From: Variovorax paradoxus
Lineage (GTDB): Bacteria; Pseudomonadota; Gammaproteobacteria; Burkholderiales; Burkholderiaceae_C
DNA: 64,000 bases
Assembly (NCBI RefSeq): GCF_018614875.1
Contig: NZ_JAGGNW010000002.1
Location: 496,001-560,000, forward strand
Reading direction: 5' to 3'
Shown here: positions 56,055-64,000 of the stretch, piece after piece
Position numbering within the stretch: position 1 is the stretch's first letter
Layout: the number at the start of each line of letters is the position of its first letter
Made by a program: the position numbers and the translations under genes
The notes under the pieces: generated by a model
Told to the model about the DNA's origin: nothing
Seen by the model: only the letters and a program-made list of their open reading frames with translations
Databases searched by the model: none

Positions 56055-56843
56055 TCAGCCGGCCTCGACGGTGGTTTCTGGTTTGCGCGCCATGTACTCG
56101 GAGAACACGCCGAGGCTCGCTTGGCGCCGCACGTCGGTGAAGCCCGCGGCGCGCAATGCCTCCAGCACGCGCTCGGGTGGAATGCAGGCCTCGATGGTGT
56201 CCCAGTAATAGCGCCACAACTCGGAAGTGTTGCTGCGGCGGCCGACCACCCGCGCGATCAGCGGCACCACCGCGCGCATGTAGCCCTTGAGCAGGGCAGT
56301 GGCCAGCCGGCCGCGGGGTTTGGTGATCTCGAGCACCACCAGGCGTCCACCGGGGCGCAGCACGCGGTGGAACTCGCTGAACGCGGCCGCCACGTCGCTG
56401 ATGTGGCGCATGGCGTATCCCATGCTCACGAAATCGCAGCTGGCATCCGGCCGGGGCAGCGATTCCGCCACCCCCTGGACCAGCTCGACGCCCGGCAGGT
56501 CGACCTGCTCCATCATTCCCACGCTGGGATCGACGCCGACCAGCCGGCCCGTGGGGCCGATGATCTTCAGCGCCTCGCGGGCGACCAGGCCGGTGCCGAT
56601 GCCGACGTCGAGCACCTGCGCGCCCGGCGCGAGCCCGGCCTGCGACAGCGCGCCGCGGCGGTACGACGGACCGGTGCCGAAGGCGAGCACGCTTTCGATG
56701 CGGTCGTAGTCGGCGGCGGTGCTGTCGAAGATGCGGCGCAGGAATGCCTGGTGCTCTGCCTCGTTCTTGTAGTACAGCGGCAATGGGGTGTGAGGCGGCA
56801 GGGTGGTCGGATTCCCGGGCCCGACGGAAGGCGATGGCGTCAT
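56055..56843 (-). CDS. Class I methyltransferase, UbiE/COQ5-like
   Basis: A 262-residue SAM methyltransferase resembling UbiE. Motif I is AQVLDVGIGTGLVAREAL (about 80-97), followed by LVGVDPSVGMMEQ and the late PGGRLVVLEITKPRGR. It begins with a short Pro/Thr-rich stretch and FLRRIFDSTAADYDRIE, close to UbiE. It is paired with the XanB2-like chorismatase downstream (two bases between stop and GTG), so it may methylate the hydroxybenzoate-derived head rather than a quinone. It could also be a second ubiquinone or menaquinone methyltransferase; the sequence does not settle this. Confidence 0.82.
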   Translation of the reverse strand: MTPSPSVGPGNPTTLPPHTPLPLYYKNEAEHQAFLRRIFDSTAADYDRIESVLAFGTGPSYRRGALSQAGLAPGAQVLDVGIGTGLVAREALKIIGPTGRLVGVDPSVGMMEQVDLPGVELVQGVAESLPRPDASCDFVSMGYAMRHISDVAAAFSEFHRVLRPGGRLVVLEITKPRGRLATALLKGYMRAVVPLIARVVGRRSNTSELWRYYWDTIEACIPPERVLEALRAAGFTDVRRQASLGVFSEYMARKPETTVEAG

Positions 56844-56960
56844 CGAAGGATTATCACCAAAAGACCTGGCCGCTTTGGCGCGGGCGTCCCGGCCGTTGTG
56901 CGCGCCGGACAGTAAACTCGAAGCTTGCTTTGAAAACACAAGACTGCGAGATAGAAAGCC

Positions 56961-57686
56961 ATGGCCGGACACAGCAAATGGGCGAACATTCAGCACCGCA
57001 AGGGCCGCCAGGACGAGAAGCGCGGCAAGCTCTGGACCCGCGCCATTCGTGAAATCACCGTGGCAGCGCGCGCCGGCGGGGGAGACCTCAGCGCCAACCC
57101 CCGGCTGCGGCTGGCAGTCGAGAAGGCCAAGGCGGTCAACCTGCCGATCGACACCGTCAAGCGCAACATCGACAAGGCCACCGGCAACCTCGAAGGCGTC
57201 AATTACGAAGAAATTCGTTACGAAGGGTACGGCATCGGCGGCGCGGCGATCATCGTCGACACCATGACCGACAACCGTGTGCGCACCGTGGCCGAAGTGC
57301 GCCACGCCTTTTCCAAGCACGGCGGCAACATGGGCACCGAAGGCTCGGTGGCCTTCCAGTTCAAGCACTGCGGGCAGCTCATCTTTGCCCCCGGCACCAA
57401 TGAAGACAAGGTGATGGAAGCCGCGCTCGAAGCCGGCGCCGAAGACGTGGTCACCGATGACGACGGCGCCATCGAGGTGATCACCGCCGTCGGCGATTTT
57501 GAATCCGTCAAGAACGCGCTCGAGGCCGCCGGCCTCAAGCCCGAGGTGGCCGAGGTCACCATGCGGGCCGAAAACACGGTCGAAATCACCGGCGAAGACG
57601 CAGCCCGGATGCAGAAGCTGCTCGATGTGCTCGAAGACCTGGACGACGTCCAGGAGGTCTATCACAACGCCGCGCTTTCCGAATGA
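56961..57686 (+). CDS. YebC/PmpR-family protein
   Basis: A 241-residue cytoplasmic protein beginning [22 protein letters not shown], the invariant start of the family. It has three domains; the central region includes [24 protein letters not shown]. Members act as transcriptional regulators or, as more recently proposed for YebC, help ribosomes at difficult proline motifs. purD follows 38 bp downstream and may be co-transcribed. Confidence 0.95.
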   Translation: MAGHSKWANIQHRKGRQDEKRGKLWTRAIREITVAARAGGGDLSANPRLRLAVEKAKAVNLPIDTVKRNIDKATGNLEGVNYEEIRYEGYGIGGAAIIVDTMTDNRVRTVAEVRHAFSKHGGNMGTEGSVAFQFKHCGQLIFAPGTNEDKVMEAALEAGAEDVVTDDDGAIEVITAVGDFESVKNALEAAGLKPEVAEVTMRAENTVEITGEDAARMQKLLDVLEDLDDVQEVYHNAALSE

Positions 57687-57724
57687 ATGACTATTGATCC
57701 ACAGCGAATGAAGAAGGCCCACGA

Positions 57725-59023
57725 ATGAAGGTACTGGTAATTGGAGGAGGGGGCCGGGAACACGCATTGGCGTGGCGGCTGGCGCAGGCCAGCCGGGTCA
57801 GCCGCGTGTACGTGGCGCCGGGCAACGGCGGCACCGTGAGCGACGAGCGCTACGACTGCATCGACATCGCCGAGCCCGCCGCGCTGCGCGAGTGGGCTGC
57901 CAAGGAAAAGATCGCGCTCACCGTCGTCGGGCCCGAGGCCCCGTTGGCGGCCGGTGTGGTGGATGAATTCCGCGCGCACGGCCTGCGCATCTTCGGCCCC
58001 ACGCAAGCCGCCGCGCAGCTCGAAAGCTCCAAGGCCTTCTCCAAGGCCTTCATGAAGCGCCACAAGATTCCGACCGCCGAGTACGAGGCCTTCACCGACG
58101 CGGCCGCGGCCCATGCCTACATCGACGCCAAGGGCGCACCGATCGTCGTCAAGGCCGATGGCCTGGCGGCAGGCAAGGGCGTGGTGGTGGCCATGACCGC
58201 GCAGGAGGCGCACGAGGCCGTCGACTTCATGCTGGTCGACAACAAGTTCGGCGTGGCGCACAACGACGGCGGCGCGCGCGTCGTCATCGAAGAATTCCTG
58301 CAGGGCGAGGAAGCCAGCTTCATCGTGCTGTGCGACGGCAAGAACGTGACCGCGCTGGCCACCAGCCAGGACCACAAGCGCCTGCTCGATAACGACGAAG
58401 GCCCCAACACGGGCGGCATGGGCGCCTACTCGCCAGCGCCCGTGGTCACCGCCGAGGTGCATGCGCGCGCGATGCGCGAAATCATCCTGCCGACCATCCG
58501 CGGCATGGAAAAAGACGGCATCCCGTACACCGGCTTCCTGTATGCCGGCCTCATGATCGATGCGACGGGCCACCCCAAGACGCTCGAATTCAACTGCCGC
58601 ATGGGCGACCCCGAGACGCAGCCGATCATGATGCGGCTCAAGTCCGACCTGTTCGAAGTGTTCTGGCACGCCACCGACGGCACGCTCGACCAGGTCGAGC
58701 TGCAGTGGGACCGGCGCGTGGCGCTGGGCGTGGTGATGGCGGCGCACGGCTATCCGCTCTCGCCGCGCAAGGGCGATCGCATCAGCGGCATTCCGCCCGA
58801 GGCGCCCGATGCCGTGGTGTTCCATGCCGGCACCACCCGGCAGGACGGCGAGCTCAAGACCAGCGGCGGCCGCGTGCTGTGCGTGACCGTGCTGGCCGAC
58901 AGCGTGAAGCTCGCGCAGCAGCGGGCCTACGAGGTTGCCGCGCGCATCGGCTTCGACGGCGCGCAGTACCGCAAGGACATCGGCTTCCGCGCGGTTCACG
59001 CGCGCAACACGCCTCACGCCTGA
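57725..59023 (+). CDS. purD: Phosphoribosylamine-glycine ligase
   Basis: Second step of purine synthesis, joining phosphoribosylamine and glycine with ATP. The 432-residue ATP-grasp protein starts [20 protein letters not shown]. It carries the ATP-binding region [19 protein letters not shown] (about 141-159), the metal/ADP region [11 protein letters not shown], and [13 protein letters not shown] near residue 290. Its stop overlaps the hemF start by one base. Confidence 0.97.
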   Translation: MKVLVIGGGGREHALAWRLAQASRVSRVYVAPGNGGTVSDERYDCIDIAEPAALREWAAKEKIALTVVGPEAPLAAGVVDEFRAHGLRIFGPTQAAAQLESSKAFSKAFMKRHKIPTAEYEAFTDAAAAHAYIDAKGAPIVVKADGLAAGKGVVVAMTAQEAHEAVDFMLVDNKFGVAHNDGGARVVIEEFLQGEEASFIVLCDGKNVTALATSQDHKRLLDNDEGPNTGGMGAYSPAPVVTAEVHARAMREIILPTIRGMEKDGIPYTGFLYAGLMIDATGHPKTLEFNCRMGDPETQPIMMRLKSDLFEVFWHATDGTLDQVELQWDRRVALGVVMAAHGYPLSPRKGDRISGIPPEAPDAVVFHAGTTRQDGELKTSGGRVLCVTVLADSVKLAQQRAYEVAARIGFDGAQYRKDIGFRAVHARNTPHA

Positions 59024-59940
59024 TGCAGCAGTCCAACTCCGCGGCAGTCGGCAGCTACCTGCGCGGATTGCAGCAGTCGATCATCGCGGCGCTCGAAAAG
59101 GCCGACGGCGGCATCTGCCTGCACGACGCCTGGCACAAGCCGCCGGGCGAAGCGCTGCAGGGCCACGGCCTGACCTGCATCCTCGAAGGCGGCGCGCTGT
59201 TCGAACGCGCGGGCTGCGGCTTCTCGCAAGTGCGCGGGCCGAAGCTGCCGCCATCGGCCACGCAGAACCGGCCCGAGCTCGCGGGTGCACCGTTCGAGGC
59301 CATGGGTGTGTCGCTGGTGTTCCACCCGCGCAACCCCTACGTGCCGATCGTCCACATGAACGTGCGCATGCTGGCCGCGCTGCCCGAGGGCGGCGAGCCG
59401 GTCTGCTGGTTCGGCGGCGGCATGGACCTCACGCCGTGCTACGGCTTCGAGGAAGACGCGGTGCACTTCCACACCGTGTGCCGCGATGCGCTCGCGCCTT
59501 TCGGCGACGACAAGTACCCGCGCTTCAAGACATGGTGCGACGAGTATTTCTTCCTGAAGCACCGCAACGAGCAGCGCGGCATCGGCGGCATCTTCTTCGA
59601 CGACTTCGCGGAGGGCGGTTTCGACAACGGCTTCGCATTGATCCGCTCGGTCGGCGACGCCTTCCTGCCCGCCTACCTGCCGCTGGTCGAGCGCCGCCGC
59701 CACACGCACTACGACGAACGCGAACGCAACTTCCAGCTCTATCGGCGCGGCCGCTACGTCGAGTTCAACCTCGTGTGGGACCGCGGCACGCACTTCGGGC
59801 TGCAGTCGGGCGGGCGCACCGAATCGATCCTGCTGTCGATGCCGCCGCTTGCGAGCTGGGCCTATCGGCAGCAGCCCGAGCCGGGGAGTCCCGAGGCTGC
59901 GCTCTACAGCGACTTCATCGTGCGGCGCGACTGGTTGTGA
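59023..59940 (+). CDS. hemF: Coproporphyrinogen III oxidase, aerobic
   Basis: Oxygen-dependent decarboxylation of coproporphyrinogen III to protoporphyrinogen IX in haem synthesis. The 305 residues match Hem[22 protein letters not shown] (about 96-116), [23 protein letters not shown] (about 127-149), [11 protein letters not shown] and [21 protein letters not shown]. The frame is open upstream, but the ATG overlapping the purD stop is standard. The GTG of nadD overlaps its stop. Confidence 0.97.
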   Translation: MQQSNSAAVGSYLRGLQQSIIAALEKADGGICLHDAWHKPPGEALQGHGLTCILEGGALFERAGCGFSQVRGPKLPPSATQNRPELAGAPFEAMGVSLVFHPRNPYVPIVHMNVRMLAALPEGGEPVCWFGGGMDLTPCYGFEEDAVHFHTVCRDALAPFGDDKYPRFKTWCDEYFFLKHRNEQRGIGGIFFDDFAEGGFDNGFALIRSVGDAFLPAYLPLVERRRHTHYDERERNFQLYRRGRYVEFNLVWDRGTHFGLQSGGRTESILLSMPPLASWAYRQQPEPGSPEAALYSDFIVRRDWL

Positions 59941-60566
59941 ACCCCACCGGCACGGCCCCGCGCATCGGCGTTTTTGGCGGCGCTTTCGACCCGCCGCACA
60001 ACGCCCATGTGGCGCTTGCCGAAGCCGCGCTCGCGCAACTCGAGCTTGCTGAATTGCACGTCATTCCCACGGGGCAGGCCTGGCACAAGAGCCGGGCGCT
60101 GACGCCGAAGGAAGATCGCCTGGCGATGACGCGCCTGGCTTTCGGTGGATTGAAGGGCACTGTCGTCATCGACAGCCGCGAAGTGCTGCGCGACGGCCCC
60201 ACCTACACGCTCGACACCCTGCATGAATTGCAGCAAGAGCAGCCCGGAGCGCAGCTCGTCCTGATCATGGGCGCCGACCAGGCCAGCGCGCTGCCTACAT
60301 GGCATGGCTGGCAGGCTATACTCGGCATTGCTATTGTTTCTGTAGCGTATCGCGCATTATCGGCGGGCGGCACTGCTCGTTTTGATCCGAAGATGCTGCC
60401 CGGCCTCCCGGCTGGCGCGCGTTTCGAGGCGCTCGAATTGCCGGCCATGGACACCAGCGCCACCGACATACGGCGGCGCGCGGCGCTTGGCGAGAACATT
60501 TCCTCGCTGGTTCCGCCAGCCGTTGCACGCTATATTGACCAACACCACCTTTACCGCCCTGCCTGA
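59937..60566 (+). CDS. nadD: Nicotinate-nucleotide adenylyltransferase
   Basis: Adenylates nicotinate mononucleotide in NAD synthesis. The 209-residue protein starts with GTG (overlapping hemF) and shows [20 protein letters not shown] near residues 10-29, [15 protein letters not shown] near 112, and [21 protein letters not shown] near 178. A short AT-rich inverted repeat (GCTATTGTTTCTGTAGC, 60330-60346) lies inside the coding sequence at residues IAIVSVAYR, in frame. rsfS begins at its stop codon. Confidence 0.95.
   Translation: MNPTGTAPRIGVFGGAFDPPHNAHVALAEAALAQLELAELHVIPTGQAWHKSRALTPKEDRLAMTRLAFGGLKGTVVIDSREVLRDGPTYTLDTLHELQQEQPGAQLVLIMGADQASALPTWHGWQAILGIAIVSVAYRALSAGGTARFDPKMLPGLPAGARFEALELPAMDTSATDIRRRAALGENISSLVPPAVARYIDQHHLYRPA
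60330..60346. repeat. Short AT-rich inverted repeat inside nadD
   Basis: GCTATTGTTTCTGTAGC has GCTA / TAGC ends and a T-rich centre, in sharp contrast with the GC-rich surroundings. It resembles short dispersed repeats I associate with Comamonadaceae genomes. Confidence 0.45.
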
Positions 60567-61231
60567 TGACCACTGAAGCCGCCGCCAAGAAAGACACCCA
60601 GAAACTCCAGCGAGCCATCATCGATGGACTCGAAGACGTCAAGGCGCAGGACATCCAGGTTTTCGACACCGAGCATCTCTCACCGCTGTTCGAACGCGTG
60701 ATCGTTGCCTCGGGCACCTCCAACCGGCAGACCAAGGCGCTGGCCGCCAGCGTGCGCGATGCCGTGCGCGAAGCCGGTTTCGGCAAGCCGCGCATCGAGG
60801 GCGAAGACAACGGCGAGTGGATCATCGTGGACTGCGGCGCCGCGGTCGCGCACATCATGCAGCCCGCCATCCGCCAGTACTACCACCTCGAAGAGATCTG
60901 GGGCGACAAGCCGGTGCGCACCAAGCTCGGCGGCACCAAGCCGGCCCTTGCAACCGCCTCCAAGGTGATCGAAGAGAAGAAGCCGGTCGCGGCCAAGATG
61001 CCCAACCTGCGCCGTGCAAGCGCGGCCAAGACCGCCATCCGCGCGGCCGAGCAGGAAGCCAAGGCCGAGAAGGCCAGCCGGAGCCCGGCGAAGAAAACCG
61101 CCGCCAGGAAAGCGCCGGCCAAGAAGACCACGACCGCGCGCGTGCCGGTCAAGGTGGTCGGCAAGCCCGCCGCGAAGAAGCCTGCGGCAAAGAAGGCGCC
61201 TGCCAAGAAGGCGCCTGCCCGCCGCGCATGA
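60566..61231 (+). CDS. rsfS: Ribosomal silencing factor RsfS with a histone-H1-like tail
   Basis: Binds ribosomal protein uL14 and blocks subunit joining during starvation. Residues 1 to about 120 form the normal RsfS domain: [31 protein letters not shown], then [34 protein letters not shown]. After that come roughly 95 extra residues rich in Lys, Ala and Pro with PAKK/AAKK repeats, like eukaryotic H1 or bacterial histone-like tails. The usual length is 105-130 residues, so 221 is long. The tail may bind nucleic acid. nadD, rlmH and maf are translationally coupled around it. Confidence 0.93.
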   Translation: MTTEAAAKKDTQKLQRAIIDGLEDVKAQDIQVFDTEHLSPLFERVIVASGTSNRQTKALAASVRDAVREAGFGKPRIEGEDNGEWIIVDCGAAVAHIMQPAIRQYYHLEEIWGDKPVRTKLGGTKPALATASKVIEEKKPVAAKMPNLRRASAAKTAIRAAEQEAKAEKASRSPAKKTAARKAPAKKTTTARVPVKVVGKPAAKKPAAKKAPAKKAPARRA

Positions 61232-61695
61232 AGCTGCTGGTGGTCGCCGTTGGGCAGCGCATGCCCGACTGGGCGCAGACTGCCTGGGACGACTACGCCA
61301 AGCGATTCCCGCCCGAGCTCAAGCTCGAACTGCGGGCCGTCAAGACCGAACCCCGCGGTTCCAAGTCGCTCGAAACCATTTACGCCGCCGAACGCGAACG
61401 CATCGAAGGCGCCATTGCCAGGGGCATGCGCATCGTCGCGCTCGATGAGCGCGGCACCGCACTCACCACCAAGGCGCTGGCCGCGCGCCTGCAGGCCTGG
61501 CAAGGCGAGGGCGACGACGTGGCCCTTGTCATCGGCGGCCCGGACGGGCTCGATCCCGCCTTCAAGGCCGCGGCCCATGAACGCATCCGCCTGTCCGACC
61601 TGACCCTGCCGCATGCGATGGCGCGCGTGCTGCTCGTGGAGCAGCTGTACCGGGCATGGTCGGTCAACGCGGGCCATCCATACCACCGGGAATGA
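61228..61695 (+). CDS. rlmH: 23S rRNA (pseudouridine1915-N3)-methyltransferase
   Basis: SPOUT-family methyltransferase that methylates pseudouridine 1915 of 23S rRNA. The 155-residue protein starts [15 protein letters not shown]. It carries the knot motifs [15 protein letters not shown] (about 98-112) and [29 protein letters not shown] at the C-terminus, both nearly invariant. It overlaps rsfS and maf by four bases on either side. Confidence 0.97.
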   Translation: MKLLVVAVGQRMPDWAQTAWDDYAKRFPPELKLELRAVKTEPRGSKSLETIYAAERERIEGAIARGMRIVALDERGTALTTKALAARLQAWQGEGDDVALVIGGPDGLDPAFKAAAHERIRLSDLTLPHAMARVLLVEQLYRAWSVNAGHPYHRE

Positions 61696-62297
61696 CGCCT
61701 GCCTTCATCTACCTCGCGTCGCAGAGCCCGCGCCGCGCCCAGTTGCTCGGCCAATTCGGCGTTCGCCACGAACTGCTGCTGGCCGGTCCTGACGAAGATG
61801 CCGAATCGCTCGAAGCGCTGCTTCCCAACGAATCACCGACCGCCTACGTGCAGCGCGTGACGGACCTGAAGCTCGATGCGGCGGTCGCGCGGCGCAAGCG
61901 CCTCGGACTCGTCGATGCGCCGGTGCTCTGCGCCGACACCACGGTGGCCCTCGGCCGCACCATCCTCGGCAAGCCCGAGGATGCCCGCGATGCCGAGCGC
62001 ATGCTTGCGCTCCTGTCCGGTACCACGCATCGGGTGCTGACGGCCGTGGCGCTGCAGCATGGCCGCCGCCGCCATGCGGCGCTCAGCGTGTCGCGCGTGC
62101 GCTTCGCACCCATGACCGGAAAGCAGATGGCGCGCTATGCCGCCAGCGGCGAGCCGCTAGGCAAGGCCGGCGCCTATGCGATCCAGGGCGCGGCGGCTGC
62201 GTTCATCGAGCACATCAGCGGGTCCTATTCGGGCATCATGGGACTTCCGATGTTCGAGACCGCGCAGCTTCTTCGCAGCGCCGGTTTCAATACCTGA
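61692..62297 (+). CDS. maf: Maf-like nucleotide pyrophosphatase
   Basis: House-cleaning pyrophosphatase acting on modified or canonical nucleoside triphosphates. The 201 residues start with [19 protein letters not shown]. They contain [31 protein letters not shown] (the TVAL and LGKP motifs) and [31 protein letters not shown] near the end. The retained aspartate and lysine positions are normal. ATGA overlap with rlmH. Confidence 0.95.
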   Translation: MTPAFIYLASQSPRRAQLLGQFGVRHELLLAGPDEDAESLEALLPNESPTAYVQRVTDLKLDAAVARRKRLGLVDAPVLCADTTVALGRTILGKPEDARDAERMLALLSGTTHRVLTAVALQHGRRRHAALSVSRVRFAPMTGKQMARYAASGEPLGKAGAYAIQGAAAAFIEHISGSYSGIMGLPMFETAQLLRSAGFNT

Positions 62298-62304
62298 GAA
62301 TTCC

Positions 62305-63831
<1,527 letters not shown>

Positions 63832-63838
63832 AAGCCTG

Positions 63839-64000
63839 TCAGAGCGTCGGGTCCTGCCCCGGCGTCGCACTGCGCACCGCCAGTGTCTGCAAGCGCGCAT
63901 AGAGCCCGTCCAGCGCCATCAACTGCTCGTGGCTGCCTTGCTCGGCGACCCGGCCCTGCTCCATCACGATGATGCGGTCGGCATGCTGGATGGTCGATAG
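63839..64000 (-). CDS. ABC transporter ATP-binding protein (C-terminal fragment)
   Basis: The last 53 residues of a gene that continues beyond the window. The fragment reads [20 protein letters not shown] followed by [20 protein letters not shown], the H-loop and C-terminal part of an ABC exporter ATPase (MsbA/HlyB/LapB type, with fused transmembrane domain). The histidine of the H-loop is at the sixth position. The substrate cannot be inferred. It converges with rng. Confidence 0.85.
   Translation of the reverse strand, partial: LSTIQHADRIIVMEQGRVAEQGSHEQLMALDGLYARLQTLAVRSATPGQDPTL

Overview
The window looks like chromosomal DNA from a high-GC betaproteobacterium of the family Comamonadaceae, most likely Variovorax or a close relative. 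The basis is the housekeeping gene orders (ftsH-folP-glmM; exbB-exbD-lpxK-Trm112-kdsB-adk; clpS-clpA; nadD-rsfS-rlmH-maf-rng), the very GC-rich third codon positions, and intergenic hairpin repeats that resemble those I associate with this family. The genus is an inference. I see no rRNA, tRNA, CRISPR array, insertion sequence or prophage.

Layout. 1-3.8 kb: end of ftsH, folP, glmM and an acetyltransferase (+). 3.8-11.7 kb: a minus-strand catabolic block (MFS transporter, 3-hydroxyacyl-CoA dehydrogenase, enoyl-CoA hydratase, Crp/Fnr regulator, ACAD11-type kinase-like protein, acyl-CoA dehydrogenase), with a D-2-hydroxyacid dehydrogenase upstream. 11.8-14 kb: lexA under two tandem SOS boxes, divergent from an asparaginase. 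14-18 kb: the envelope operon exbB-exbD-lpxK-Trm112-kdsB-adk. 18.2-23.4 kb: xseA, a sodB gene lacking about 78 internal codons, a DUF192 protein, two small secreted proteins, icd and clpS. 23.5-28.9 kb: clpA, a cardiolipin synthase and sbcB.

28.9-39.8 kb is an eleven-gene minus-strand pyrimidine salvage/catabolism locus. In transcription order it holds URC1 (GTP cyclohydrolase II-like), URC4, uracil phosphoribosyltransferase, a BMP-type nucleoside-binding protein, a lipoprotein nucleosidase, the transporter ATPase and two permeases, a secreted protein of unknown function, and cytosine deaminase. It fits the poorly understood URC route of uracil breakdown, with uptake and base-release functions attached.

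39.9-42.2 kb carries an ECF sigma factor and a DUF1109/NrsF-type anti-sigma factor. They lie behind a promoter that matches GTAACC-N16-CGAA exactly, the form I recall for Caulobacter SigF. 42.2-43.7 kb is a HerA/YjgR-like ATPase.

43.8-56.8 kb is an aryl-polyene/xanthomonadin-like cluster: acyl carrier protein, COG4648 membrane protein, AMP ligase fused to a dehydratase, acyltransferase, LolA-like carrier, MMPL exporter, NodB-type deacetylase, methyltransferase, dehydratase and ketoreductase on the plus strand. Facing them on the minus strand are a glycosyltransferase, a second acyltransferase, a XanB2-like chorismatase and a UbiE-like methyltransferase. No ketosynthase is present, although the proposed product needs one. 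57-64 kb returns to housekeeping genes: a YebC-family protein, purD, hemF, nadD, rsfS (with a histone-H1-like tail), rlmH, maf and rng, then the end of an ABC exporter gene.

The observations most worth checking are the URC locus, the internally deleted sodB, the ketosynthase-less aryl polyene cluster and the ECF promoter. All functions are assigned by reading motifs and gene order; no database search was run.
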